Assembly (NCBI GenBank): GCA_013002405.1
Contig: JABDKA010000101.1
Coordinates: 1-40,371, forward strand
Direction of reading: 5' to 3'
DNA length: 40,371 nt
Source of the DNA: Sulfitobacter sp.
GTDB taxonomy: Bacteria > Pseudomonadota > Alphaproteobacteria > Rhodobacterales > Rhodobacteraceae
In this document: one piece after another, positions 8,434 to 16,847 of the stretch
Layout: every line of letters starts with the position of its first letter
How positions within the stretch are numbered: the first letter of the stretch is position 1
Program-made: the position numbers and the translations under genes
The notes under the pieces: generated by a model
What the model was told of the DNA's origin: nothing
Database searches by the model: none
What the model saw: only the letters and a program-made list of their open reading frames with translations

Positions 8434-9411
8434 CTAACGCCGCAGCCCGTAGCCCCGCGTGATCGCCTTTGCCTTCTGCCGTTCCCTCAGGAATACAAAG
8501 AGCCCGGCCGACAGGATCAGTGCGATACCGATCCAGACCTCCCAGGCGGGCAATTCGCCAAAGATCACCAGACCCCAGATGACTGCCATGGGCAGCAGCA
8601 CATATTCAAAGGGTGCCACTGTGGCTGCGTCCCCGAGCCGGTAGGCCTGGCTGAGGCAATAGCCGATCACTGCCGAATTGACCCCGAGCGCGATAAAGAC
8701 CCATCCGTCCCCCGGTGCGGGCCAGACCCAGGCGCGCAGCAGGAAGGTGAGCGAGGCGCTGGCACCCTCACCGACAAAACGGCCATCGCCCGCCACGGCA
8801 TAGAATCCCAGCGACACAACGATGAACATCGCCTGGATGTAAACAGATAGGACCGAAGCTTTGGCGGTGACGCCCAGCCGTCGCGTCATGAGTTGGTTCA
8901 GCGCATAGGTCACCGCTGCCACGATGGGCAAAAGCAGTACCAGCCGCGACACCTCAAGCGCCTCGGAAGAGGCCCAGGGCCGCTGCATGATGATCACGCC
9001 GACGAACCCCACCGCCACCGCGCCGAGCCGCAGGGGGCCGACCTTCTCGCCCAACAGGGGGATCGACAGGAGCGTGATGAAAAGCGGGGCCACGAAGAAA
9101 AGCGCCGTCGCCTCGGCCAGGGGCATGGCGGCGAGGGCGACAAAGAAGGTCATGTTGGAAATGACGATCATCACCCCACGCAGCACGTGCAGCCCCGGCT
9201 GCCTGGTCCTGAGCAGGTGAAAGCCGCCTTCGAAATGAACCAGCACAAGGCTCAGCCCGATCCCGATGGCCGAGCGGGAAAAGACGATCTGATGCAGCGC
9301 GTAGCCGCCCGAGAGCTGTTTGATCAGCATATCGTTCAGCGAAATCGCCGTCATCCCGATGACTATGAAGAGAATGGCCAGTCCGGGGCGGTTCTGGGGG
9401 GCTTCGGTCAT
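8434..9411 (-). CDS. EamA/DMT-family transporter
   Basis: Inner-membrane protein of 325 residues with about ten hydrophobic helices in two EamA repeats (first about 10-140, second about 155-310). The repeats show the usual features, for example ALFFVAPLFITLLSIPLLGEKV in the first and PFEYVLLPMAVIWGLVIFGE in the second. DMT proteins export metabolites or amino acids; the substrate here cannot be told. It ends in a basic cytoplasmic tail (RERQKAKAITRGYGLRR). Its start is 110 bases from the divergent coxG start, and its end faces the oxidoreductase gene. Confidence 0.9.
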   Translation of the reverse strand: MTEAPQNRPGLAILFIVIGMTAISLNDMLIKQLSGGYALHQIVFSRSAIGIGLSLVLVHFEGGFHLLRTRQPGLHVLRGVMIVISNMTFFVALAAMPLAEATALFFVAPLFITLLSIPLLGEKVGPLRLGAVAVGFVGVIIMQRPWASSEALEVSRLVLLLPIVAAVTYALNQLMTRRLGVTAKASVLSVYIQAMFIVVSLGFYAVAGDGRFVGEGASASLTFLLRAWVWPAPGDGWVFIALGVNSAVIGYCLSQAYRLGDAATVAPFEYVLLPMAVIWGLVIFGELPAWEVWIGIALILSAGLFVFLRERQKAKAITRGYGLRR

Positions 9412-9521
9412 GTCCCGGACCTATCAGGTGGCACTCATCTGTCCAGTTCATTTGCGACAGGCTCTTGGCGCGCTGGGCCAAGCTGCTATCCTGCGTTTCA
9501 GCCAAATCAAGGAGCGCCCCG

Positions 9522-10037
9522 ATGCAGATGTCCGACACCCGCCAGATCGCCGTCACACCGGCAGAGGTTTACGCCGCCCTGCTGGATGCCGATACGCTGA
9601 AACAGTGTGTGCCGGGCGCGCAGGAGGTGACCGGATCACCCGAGGAGGGATTCGAGGCGACAGTGGTGCAGAAGGTCGGGCCGGTGAAGGCGACCTTCAA
9701 GGGTGAGGTCACGATCTCGGACATGGTGCCGAACCAGTCGCTCAAGATCGACGGCTCGGGCAAGGGCGGTGCGGCGGGCTTTGCCAAGGGCGGTGCCGAC
9801 GTGAGGCTGACGGAAAAGGACGGCGGCACCGAGCTGAGCTATGACGTGGAGGCCAAGGTTGGTGGCAAGCTCGCCCAGCTTGGCAGCCGGATCATCGACG
9901 GCTTTGCCAAGAAAATGGCCGACCAGTTTTTCCAGAACCTGCAGGACGCGCTGGAGGGTCCGGGCGATGAGGGCGCGGCAGCGGCCGAAGAGGACGCGAC
10001 GAAGAAAAAGGGTTGGTTCGGCCGCTCCAAGGAATAG
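9522..10037 (+). CDS. CoxG-family SRPBCC protein
   Basis: 171-residue protein of the carbon monoxide dehydrogenase subunit G (CoxG) family with an SRPBCC/START-like fold: [22 protein letters not shown] near the start and [24 protein letters not shown] near the end, then an acidic linker and a Lys/Trp/Arg tail ([11 protein letters not shown]). The ATG at 9522 is preferred because AAGGAG lies 7 bases upstream. CoxG proteins are implicated in membrane recruitment or maturation of molybdenum CO dehydrogenases, but no coxLMS genes are present here, so this copy may serve another function or partner. Confidence 0.85.
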   Translation: MQMSDTRQIAVTPAEVYAALLDADTLKQCVPGAQEVTGSPEEGFEATVVQKVGPVKATFKGEVTISDMVPNQSLKIDGSGKGGAAGFAKGGADVRLTEKDGGTELSYDVEAKVGGKLAQLGSRIIDGFAKKMADQFFQNLQDALEGPGDEGAAAAEEDATKKKGWFGRSKE

Positions 10038-10099
10038 AATACACTGTTTACTTCTTTCTTCCCGGTCTAGGTTCCCCGCCCAGAGGGAGAGACCTGACC

Positions 10100-11041
10100 A
10101 TGGCGGACATTGTAGAAATCAAGAACCTGCGAAAGTCCTACAAGGACGGCTTCGAAGCGCTTAAGGGCGTGAACCTGGGCATCCGGGAGGGCGAGATCCT
10201 GGCCCTGCTTGGACCCAACGGTGCGGGAAAGACCACGCTGATTTCAACCATATGCGGCATCACCACCGCGACCGGTGGCAGCGTCACGGTGGGCGGGTAC
10301 GACATCGTAGACGATTTCCGTGCCGCTCGCTCGATGATCGGCCTCGTCCCGCAAGAGATCAACCTTGAACCCTTCGAACGCGTTATCAACACGGTGCGCT
10401 TTTCGCGCGGGCTCTTCGGCAAGGGCCGGGACGATGCGGCGGTGGAAAAGGTACTGAAACAACTTTCCTTGTGGGACAAGAAGGACAATCAGATCCGTGA
10501 GCTTTCGGGCGGCATGAAACGCCGCGTGCTCATTGCCAAGGCGCTGGCACATGATCCCCGCGTGCTCTTCCTTGACGAGCCGACGGCTGGGGTGGATGTG
10601 GAACTGCGCAAGGACATGTGGGAGGTGGTCGCGGGCCTAAAAGCTGATGGTGTGACCATTATCCTGACCACCCACTATATCGAAGAAGCCGAGGCCATCG
10701 CTGACCGGGTGGGTGTGATCGCCAAGGGTGAATTGATGCTGGTTGAGGATAAGGAAACCCTGATGCAGCGCATGGGCCAGAAGGAACTGGAAGTGCAGCT
10801 GACCAAGTCCATTGACGCGCTCCCCGAGAGCCTGCAGTCGGACGCACTGCGCCTGTCGGAGGATGGCAAGGCGCTGATCTATAGCTACGACACCCGCGCC
10901 GAACGTACCGGCATCACCAAGTTGCTGGCCCAGGTGGCCGATGCGGGGCTGGTCCTGCGGGACGTGGTCACACGACAGTCGAGCCTGGAAGAGATCTTCG
11001 TCGGTCTCGTCCATGATAAGGACAAGGAGGATGCGGCATGA
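10100..11041 (+). CDS. ABC transporter ATP-binding protein (ABC-2 exporter)
   Basis: Cytoplasmic ATPase of 313 residues. Walker A GPNGAGKT (38-45), signature LSGGMKRR (134-141), Walker B VLFLDEP (154-160) and switch His191 in TTHYIEEAE are all intact. A C-terminal extension of about 100 residues follows the nucleotide-binding domain, as in DrrA/CcmA-type exporters. The ATG at 10100 follows GAGGGAG; upstream codons in the same frame run into the coxG end and lack the conserved start. It overlaps the permease gene by ATGA (11038-11041). It resembles the YadG/YadH pair; the substrate is unknown. Confidence 0.94.
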   Translation: MADIVEIKNLRKSYKDGFEALKGVNLGIREGEILALLGPNGAGKTTLISTICGITTATGGSVTVGGYDIVDDFRAARSMIGLVPQEINLEPFERVINTVRFSRGLFGKGRDDAAVEKVLKQLSLWDKKDNQIRELSGGMKRRVLIAKALAHDPRVLFLDEPTAGVDVELRKDMWEVVAGLKADGVTIILTTHYIEEAEAIADRVGVIAKGELMLVEDKETLMQRMGQKELEVQLTKSIDALPESLQSDALRLSEDGKALIYSYDTRAERTGITKLLAQVADAGLVLRDVVTRQSSLEEIFVGLVHDKDKEDAA

Positions 11042-11799
11042 ACTGGACCGCCATCCGCTCCATTTTTGTTTTCGAGATGTTTCGCTTTTTCCGCACCATC
11101 GCGCAGAGCTTTCTGGCGCCCGTTATCTCGACCTCGCTTTACTTCGTGGTCTTCGGGGCGGCCATTGGCAGCCGCATCGCCGAAATGGAGGGCGTGAGCT
11201 ATGGCGCGTTCATCGTGCCGGGGCTGATCATGCTCACGGTGATCACACAGTCCATCTCGAACGCCTCTTTTGGTATCTATTTCCCCAAGTTCATCGGCAC
11301 CTTTTTTGAGCTTCTTACCGCCCCCATCAGCTTTATCGAGATTGTCATCGGCTACGTGGGCGCGGCGGCGACCAAGGCGCTGATCATTGGGGTCATCATC
11401 CTGATCACGGCCAAGTTCTTTGTCGATTTCAGTATCCAGCATCCGCTTGCGATGATCCTCTTTCTGGTTCTCACCACAATCTCCTTCGCGCTCTTCGGCT
11501 TTATCCTTGGCATCTGGGCGGGGAACTTTGAACAGCTCCAGATCGTGCCACTGCTGATTGTCACGCCGCTGGTGTTCCTGGGCGGCTCCTTCTACTCCAT
11601 CTCGATGTTGCCCAATTTCTGGCAGACGATCTCCATGTTCAATCCGGTGGTCTACCTGATCTCGGGCTTCCGCTGGGCCTTCTTCGGGACGGCCGATGTG
11701 CCGATCATCACCAGTCTGTTTGCAATCGGGCTTTTCACAGCGGTCTGCCTTGGGGTGATTTGGTGGATATTCAAGACTGGCTGGCGCATCCGGGAATAA
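11038..11799 (+). CDS. ABC-2 type transporter permease
   Basis: 253-residue inner-membrane permease with six predicted helices. The ABC-2 family signature region is present: [19 protein letters not shown] followed by [17 protein letters not shown]. It is translationally coupled to the ATPase and forms a homodimer in related systems. YadH-like exporters have been linked to lipids or polyketides, but nothing here fixes the cargo. The S49 peptidase gene begins 50 bases after the stop on the same strand. Confidence 0.93.
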   Translation: MNWTAIRSIFVFEMFRFFRTIAQSFLAPVISTSLYFVVFGAAIGSRIAEMEGVSYGAFIVPGLIMLTVITQSISNASFGIYFPKFIGTFFELLTAPISFIEIVIGYVGAAATKALIIGVIILITAKFFVDFSIQHPLAMILFLVLTTISFALFGFILGIWAGNFEQLQIVPLLIVTPLVFLGGSFYSISMLPNFWQTISMFNPVVYLISGFRWAFFGTADVPIITSLFAIGLFTAVCLGVIWWIFKTGWRIRE

Positions 11800-11849
11800 A
11801 GCGCGCCCGTGTCTTGTTTGCCCCAACCACCCACTCTACATGGGGTGCC

Positions 11850-12647
11850 ATGAATAACTGGATGCCCTTCCTCAAATCCGACCCGACCGTTGCCGTCATC
11901 CGCCTGTCCGGCGTGATCGGTGGGCAGCCCCGCGCGGCGCTGAACGACACCACCCTTGGTCCGGTGATCGAAAAGGCATTTCGCAAGGGCAAACCCGACG
12001 CGGTCGCCCTCGAAATCAGCTCACCGGGTGGTAGCCCGGTGCAATCCTCGCTGATCGGCTCGCGCATCCGAAGGCTGGCGGACGAAAAGAAGATCCCGGT
12101 CATCGCCTTCGTCGAAGACGTGGCGGCCTCCGGCGGTTACTGGCTGGCCGCCGCGGCGGATGAGATCTATGCCGACCCTTCGTCGGTTGTGGGGTCCATC
12201 GGAGTGATTTCAGCCTCTTTCGGGGTGCACGAATTCATTGAAAAGAACGGGATCGAACGGCGTGTCTATACGGCCGGAAAATCCAAGAGCATGCTGGATC
12301 CCTTCCGCCCCGAAAATCCCGAGGATGTGGCCAGGCTGAAAGAGCTGCTGGAAGACATCCATGTGAATTTCAAGGATCACATCACCACCCGTCGCGGTGC
12401 CAAGCTGGTCAAGGACCGCGATCTTTTCACCGGTGAGATCTGGCTTGCCAAGCGGGCGACAGATCTGGGGCTGATCGACGGGATCGGCCATATCGGTCCC
12501 AAGATGAAAGAGCGGTTCGGCGACAAGGTGCGCTATCGCCGCTACGGCGCGCGGCGGGGCCTTTTGTCCCGTATCGGGGCCAGCGTGATCGACGATGCAG
12601 TTATGGGGATTGAGGAGCGGGCCGCCTACGCGCGCTTCGGTCTTTGA
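11850..12647 (+). CDS. S49 family (SppA-like) serine peptidase
   Basis: 265-residue membrane-associated peptidase of the short SppA/SohB class. The nucleophile is Ser94 in VAASGGYWLAAAADEIYADP, and the general-base Lys is most likely Lys146 in YTAGKSKSMLDP; the 52-residue spacing equals that of Bacillus SppA (Ser147/Lys199). There is no clear N-terminal membrane helix from this start, so it may be cytoplasmic. The ATG at 11850 is preferred over an upstream TTG because the family core begins shortly after it; the ribosome site is weak. The family clears signal peptides and small membrane fragments. A small zinc-knuckle gene follows after 3 bases. Confidence 0.88.
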   Translation: MNNWMPFLKSDPTVAVIRLSGVIGGQPRAALNDTTLGPVIEKAFRKGKPDAVALEISSPGGSPVQSSLIGSRIRRLADEKKIPVIAFVEDVAASGGYWLAAAADEIYADPSSVVGSIGVISASFGVHEFIEKNGIERRVYTAGKSKSMLDPFRPENPEDVARLKELLEDIHVNFKDHITTRRGAKLVKDRDLFTGEIWLAKRATDLGLIDGIGHIGPKMKERFGDKVRYRRYGARRGLLSRIGASVIDDAVMGIEERAAYARFGL

Positions 12648-12650
12648 TCC

Positions 12651-12815
12651 ATGATCGTCAAGATCGTTCTCCTGTTTCTGGTTTTCATGGGCACACTGGC
12701 CTGGTTTGGCAAGATGCACTGGCTGGGCTCCAAGCGTCTGAAACAGACCAAGTGCCCCGCCTGTGGGCGCTATCGCATTGGCAAGGGGCCCTGCGCCTGC
12801 GGAGGTAAGGGCTGA
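12651..12815 (+). CDS. 54-residue membrane protein with a zinc knuckle
   Basis: Short gene sitting 3 bases after the peptidase stop and overlapping the next start by TGATG (12813-12817). Residues 1-20 (MIVKIVLLFLVFMGTLAWFG) form one membrane helix. The C-terminal part has four cysteines in C-x2-C-x9-C-x-C spacing (Cys35, 38, 48, 50), a likely metal-binding knuckle exposed to the cytoplasm. Coding is supported by position, codon bias and tight coupling on both sides; there is no strong ribosome site of its own, which fits translational coupling to the peptidase. I know no function for it. It could assist the S49 peptidase or the antiporter. Confidence 0.8.
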   Translation: MIVKIVLLFLVFMGTLAWFGKMHWLGSKRLKQTKCPACGRYRIGKGPCACGGKG

Positions 12816-13768
12816 TGCTAATGCCCTGGGTTCTGGCGGGGCTTGGCCTTGTCATCCTGCTTTTGGCGGGGGATGCGCTGGTCAAGGGGGCCGTTAATCT
12901 GTCGCTGCGCCTTGGCGTGCCTGCCCTGATCGTCAGCCTGACCATCGTAGCCTTCGGCACCTCCGCGCCGGAGCTTCTGATCTCGATCAAGGCGGTTCTG
13001 GAGGATGCGCCGGGCATTGCGCTGGGCAACGTGGTGGGTTCGAACACCGCCAATATCCTGCTGGTGCTGGGCATTCCCGCGCTGCTTGCGACGATGCACA
13101 CCTCCGAGTGTGAGACGCGCAAGACCTTCAGTTTCATGATTGCGGCCTCGCTGCTCTTTATCGCACTGGCTTTCCGGGGCGTCTTTGACTGGCTCGCGGG
13201 CCTTGTCCTGCTGGGCGGGCTTGCCTACGTCCTTGGCGACGCCTTCCGCGACGCGCAGAAGCACCGAGCGGCTGACAAGGAAGAAGGCGAGACGGGAGAG
13301 CCAGAAGGCGCGGACCCCAACATGCCGACCTGGCAAATTGTGATTTATCTGGTCCTCGGAATTGTCGGGCTGCCGCTTGGTGCCAGTTTGCTGGTCGACA
13401 ATGCAAGCATTATTGCCCGAACTTACGGGGTCAGCGACACGGTGATCGGCCTGACGCTGGTCGCTATCGGAACCTCCCTGCCAGAGCTTGCGACGACCGT
13501 GGTTGCAGCCTTGCGCCGCCAGGCGGACGTGGCCCTGGGCAACGTGATCGGGTCCAACATGTTCAACCTGCTGGCCATCATCGGTATTGCCAGCCTGGTG
13601 GGGCCGATTGCGGTTGACCCGGCCTTCCTGACCTTTGACCTTTGGGTCATGCTGGGCGCATCGCTGCTGCTGATCCCTTTCGTCTATCTGGGCCGCGACA
13701 TCACCCGGCTATGGGGAATAGGGCTGAGCGCCCTATATGCGATCTATCTTGTTGTTGTTTTGATCTGA
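12815..13768 (+). CDS. Calcium/sodium antiporter (CaCA family, YrbG-like)
   Basis: 317-residue inner-membrane cation exchanger. Both alpha repeats are visible: FGTSAPELLISIKAVL...LGNVVGSNTANILLVLG in the first half and IGTSLPELATTVVAAL...LGNVIGSNMFNLLAIIG in the second, with the paired acidic residues that coordinate Ca2+ in the family. A short charged cytoplasmic loop (RDAQKHRAADKEEGETGE) joins the halves. ATG at 12815 follows GGAGGT with 8-base spacing. Exchanges Ca2+ for Na+ or H+ in homologues; direction and ion are not proven here. Confidence 0.92.
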   Translation: MLMPWVLAGLGLVILLLAGDALVKGAVNLSLRLGVPALIVSLTIVAFGTSAPELLISIKAVLEDAPGIALGNVVGSNTANILLVLGIPALLATMHTSECETRKTFSFMIAASLLFIALAFRGVFDWLAGLVLLGGLAYVLGDAFRDAQKHRAADKEEGETGEPEGADPNMPTWQIVIYLVLGIVGLPLGASLLVDNASIIARTYGVSDTVIGLTLVAIGTSLPELATTVVAALRRQADVALGNVIGSNMFNLLAIIGIASLVGPIAVDPAFLTFDLWVMLGASLLLIPFVYLGRDITRLWGIGLSALYAIYLVVVLI

Positions 13769-13778
13769 GGAGGCACCG

Positions 13779-14558
13779 ATGACGCGTGCATTGGTGACAG
13801 GGGCCGGTCACCGGCTTGGCCGTGCGATGGCGCTCTACCTGGCCGACCGTGGTTTTGACGTTGCTGTGCACTATGCCAGTTCCGCCAACGGAGCGGAGGA
13901 GGTCGTGGCCGAAATTCGCGGCAAGGGCCGCTGCGCGGAGGCGCTGAAGGCCGATCTTCTGAAGGAAGCCGAGACCGAGGCGCTCCTGCCCCGCGCAGCA
14001 GAGGCACTTGGCGGGCCGATCACCTGCCTGATCAACAACGCCTCGATCTTCGAATACGACAGTGTAGAGACCGCCAGCCGTGAAAGCTGGGACCGACACA
14101 TGGGCAGCAACCTGCGCGCGCCTTTCGTTCTGACGCAGGCCATGGCGGCTCAGGGATTGGTGCCTGATACGGATGCGGCGGGGGAGCCCGTCGCCACCGG
14201 GCTGATCGTCAACATGGTCGATCAGCGGGTCCGCAAGCTGACGCCCGAGTTTATGACCTACACCCTGGCCAAGATGGGGCTCTGGGCAATGACCCGGACC
14301 ACCGCGCAGGCACTGGCTCCGGCAATCCGGGTTAATGCCATCGGCCCGGGTCCGACGCTGCAGGGCGCACGGCAAAGCGCCGAACATTTTCGTGACCAGC
14401 GGCGCAACACCGTTCTTGGGCGCGGGTCGGACCCCGAAGGAATCACAGCCGCCCTCGGCTATTTCCTCGATTCCAGGGGGGTCACCGGGCAGCTTCTGTG
14501 CATCGACGGCGGACAGCATCTGGGATGGCGGACACCGGACGTTCTTGGCCCCGAATGA
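13779..14558 (+). CDS. SDR oxidoreductase, pteridine reductase (FolM-like)
   Basis: Short-chain dehydrogenase of 259 residues. The cofactor loop TGAGHRLG (7-14) is the TGx3RxG form typical of pteridine reductases, which use NADPH. The usual catalytic Ser is replaced by Asp: Asp148 (NMVDQR), Tyr161 and Lys165 (YTLAK) have the same spacing as Asp181/Tyr194/Lys198 of Leishmania PTR1. This points to a dihydromonapterin/dihydropteridine reductase like E. coli FolM, feeding pterin or tetrahydrofolate supply. NNAS (86-89) and IGPGPTL support the class. Start ATG after GAGGAGG. It follows the antiporter by 10 bases. Activity is inferred from motif matching. Confidence 0.85.
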   Translation: MTRALVTGAGHRLGRAMALYLADRGFDVAVHYASSANGAEEVVAEIRGKGRCAEALKADLLKEAETEALLPRAAEALGGPITCLINNASIFEYDSVETASRESWDRHMGSNLRAPFVLTQAMAAQGLVPDTDAAGEPVATGLIVNMVDQRVRKLTPEFMTYTLAKMGLWAMTRTTAQALAPAIRVNAIGPGPTLQGARQSAEHFRDQRRNTVLGRGSDPEGITAALGYFLDSRGVTGQLLCIDGGQHLGWRTPDVLGPE

Positions 14559-14594
14559 CCCGTGGCGCGGGAAGTTCTGCACTTCCCTTGGGTC
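14557..14594 (+). terminator. Interrupted hairpin at the end of the SDR gene
   Basis: GGGAAG (14569-14574) and CTTCCC (14582-14587) form an inner stem; GACCC (14557-14561) and GGGTC (14590-14594) extend it as an outer stem, the left arm overlapping the stop codon. No T-run follows, so termination is possible but not certain. Confidence 0.4.
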
Positions 14595-14843
14595 AACCAT
14601 CGAGGATGTAACAAAAAGTTAGCAATTTCAGGAGGTTGTCAAAATCTTCAAAAAATATCGTTATTTTTCAGCGACTTGTAATAGCGACCAAAAAACGGGC
14701 ACTTCACGGAAGCCTGCCGAAAACAACGAAAAATTCTGACAGCCGCAGAGTTACCCGCAAACTTATCCACAGCATCCGTGGAAAGGTTAATCCTTGTCGG
14801 AAGCCATGACATATTGCAGCAAACCAGAGAATCAGAGCAGTCC
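14595..14843 (+). promoter_or_regulatory. AT-rich leader upstream of uvrC
   Basis: In a GC-rich window this stretch falls to about one third GC around 14641-14700. It contains a perfect hairpin AAAAATA (14651-14657) / TATTTTT (14662-14668) and, closer to uvrC, a consensus DnaA box. No alphaproteobacterial LexA motif (GTTC-N7-GTTC) was seen. It probably carries the uvrC promoter; no clear -35/-10 pair could be fixed. Confidence 0.5.
14763..14771 (+). promoter_or_regulatory. Perfect DnaA box (TTATCCACA)
   Basis: Exact match to the high-affinity DnaA consensus TTATnCACA, 72 bases before the uvrC start. It stands alone in the region, so replication origin function is unlikely; a regulatory DnaA site is possible. 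Confidence 0.55.
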
Positions 14844-16709
14844 ATGACCGATTCGTCTCAAACCGTGCAAAAGGGTCACGAGGTGATCCAATCCTACCTA
14901 AAGTCGCTTGACAAATCGCCAGGCGTCTACCGGATGCTCGATGCCGAAAGCCGGGTGCTCTACGTCGGAAAGGCACGCAATCTGAAGGCGAGAGTCAGCA
15001 ACTATGCGCGGCCCTCAGGGCACTCCCCGCGCATCGCGCGGATGATCTCAATGACCGCCTCGATGATGTTCCTGACGACGAAGACGGAGACCGAGGCGCT
15101 GCTCCTAGAGCAAAACCTGATCAAGCAGCTCAAGCCCAAGTTCAACGTACTGCTGCGCGACGACAAGAGCTTTCCGAATATCCTGGTGACGGCCGATCAC
15201 GACTTCCCCCAGATCAAGAAGCACCGTGGTGCGAAGAAGGAGCGCGGCGCCTACTACGGTCCCTTCGCCAGCGCAGGGGCAGTGAACCGCACCTTGAACC
15301 AGCTGCAGCGGGTTTTCCTGCTGCGGGACTGTTCCAATGCCATGTTTGACAGCCGCACGCGGCCCTGTCTGCAGTACCAAATCAAGCGCTGCTCGGCCCC
15401 CTGCGTGGACAAGATCAGCCGCGAAGACTACCGCGCTTCCGTCAAGGACGCCGAAAAATTCCTGACCGGCAAGACCACTGACATCCAATCACGGTTGGCG
15501 GCGGAGATGACGGCCGCCTCTGAGGCGATGGAGTTCGAGCGGGCGGCGGCCCTGCGCGACCGGATCAAGGCTCTGACCCAGGTGCAGACGGCACAGGGGA
15601 TCAACCCCAAGGGCGTGCGGGAGGCAGATATCATCGCGCTTCACCTGCAGGACGGGCAGGCTTGTGTGCAGGTCTTCTTCATCCGGGCCAATCAGAACTG
15701 GGGCAACCGGGACTATTTTCCGCGCGTCGTTGCGGACGTGGAAGCACCCGAGGTACTGGAGGCCTTTATCGGCCAGTTCTACGACACCCGCGAACCGCCT
15801 CGGCAGTTGATCCTGAGCCATGAGATCGAAAGCCCCGATCTGATGGCGGACGCTCTGACGGGCAAGCTGGGCCGTCGGGTCGCACTGCTGGTGCCGCAGC
15901 GCGGGGAGAAGGCGGAACTGGTTGATTCAGCACTGCGCAACGCCCGTGAAAGCCTGGCGCGCAAGATGTCCGAAACCGCGACACAGGCAAAACTGCTGAA
16001 GGGACTGCGTGAGGCCTTCGACCTGCCCAGGGTGCCAGAGCGGATCGAGGTCTACGATAACTCTCACATTCAGGGGACCAACGCCGTAGGCGCGATGATC
16101 GTCGCCGGGGCCGAAGGGTTGATGAAAAGCCAGTACCGCAAGTTCAACATCAAGGGCGATGATTTGGTGCCCGGCGATGACTTTGGCATGATGAAAGAGG
16201 TCCTGAACCGCCGCTTCAAGCGGCTGATCAAGGAAGACCCCGATCGCAGCGGCGGGCTTTGGCCGGATTTGTTGCTGATTGACGGCGGGGCCGGGCAGGT
16301 GAGTGCGGTGGCCCAGATCATGCGCGAACGAGGTGTCGAGGATATTCCGATGGTGGGTGTGGCGAAGGGGATCGACCGGGATGCGGGCAAGGAAGAGTTT
16401 CACCGCATGGGCAAGCAGCCCATGGCCCTGCGGCACAACGATCCGGTCCTTTATTTCATCCAGCGCCTGCGCGATGAGGCGCACCGCTTCGCCATCGGTA
16501 CCCACCGTGCCAAGCGGGCCAAGGCCGTAGGCGCCACCCCGCTCGATGATGTGCCCGGCGTGGGGGCGGCGCGCAAGCGCGCCCTTCTGGCACATTTCGG
16601 GTCCGCCAAGGCCGTGAGCCGTGCCAACCTCAGCGATCTCAAGGCGGTTGAGGGCGTGTCCGACACACTGGCCGAGACGATCTACGCCTTCTTTCACGAG
16701 CGCGGCTGA
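14844..16709 (+). CDS. uvrC: Excinuclease ABC subunit C
   Basis: UvrC makes both incisions in UvrABC nucleotide excision repair. The protein is 621 residues, the usual length. The GIY-YIG nuclease domain opens with PGVYRML...VLYVGKARNLKARV. A UVR motif for UvrB contact sits mid-protein (AAEMTAASEAMEFERAAALRDRI). The RNase H-like second nuclease has IEVYDNSHIQGTNAVGAM and LLIDGGAGQVSA, and the C-terminus has tandem helix-hairpin-helix motifs (DDVPGVGAARKRALLAHFG, LKAVEGVSDTLAETIY). ATG at 14844 is chosen because it gives the normal N-terminus; the ribosome site is weak. The downstream order pgsA-moaD-moaE is a common alphaproteobacterial arrangement. Confidence 0.96.
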   Translation: MTDSSQTVQKGHEVIQSYLKSLDKSPGVYRMLDAESRVLYVGKARNLKARVSNYARPSGHSPRIARMISMTASMMFLTTKTETEALLLEQNLIKQLKPKFNVLLRDDKSFPNILVTADHDFPQIKKHRGAKKERGAYYGPFASAGAVNRTLNQLQRVFLLRDCSNAMFDSRTRPCLQYQIKRCSAPCVDKISREDYRASVKDAEKFLTGKTTDIQSRLAAEMTAASEAMEFERAAALRDRIKALTQVQTAQGINPKGVREADIIALHLQDGQACVQVFFIRANQNWGNRDYFPRVVADVEAPEVLEAFIGQFYDTREPPRQLILSHEIESPDLMADALTGKLGRRVALLVPQRGEKAELVDSALRNARESLARKMSETATQAKLLKGLREAFDLPRVPERIEVYDNSHIQGTNAVGAMIVAGAEGLMKSQYRKFNIKGDDLVPGDDFGMMKEVLNRRFKRLIKEDPDRSGGLWPDLLLIDGGAGQVSAVAQIMRERGVEDIPMVGVAKGIDRDAGKEEFHRMGKQPMALRHNDPVLYFIQRLRDEAHRFAIGTHRAKRAKAVGATPLDDVPGVGAARKRALLAHFGSAKAVSRANLSDLKAVEGVSDTLAETIYAFFHERG

Positions 16710-16847
16710 TTCAAAGGAGCGCTGGCGCGCCTTCGATCGATTTGACGGGAGGCTATGCCCCCCACTCCCCCCAAGAGTTGATCCGGCAAAGTGAAGGCAG
16801 GAGCGATGGCGCTTTTCCCTGCCAATGGCGCGATGTAGGGTGCCGCC

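Noticed and set aside
14595-14843. Possible replication origin upstream of uvrC
   Set aside because: Only one clear DnaA box, and no dnaA, parAB, hemE or other origin-linked genes nearby.
16755-16781. Eight-codon Pro-rich leader (MPPTPPKS) before pgsA
   Set aside because: GGGAGG is only 2 bases from the ATG, too close for good initiation, and no attenuator hairpin follows.
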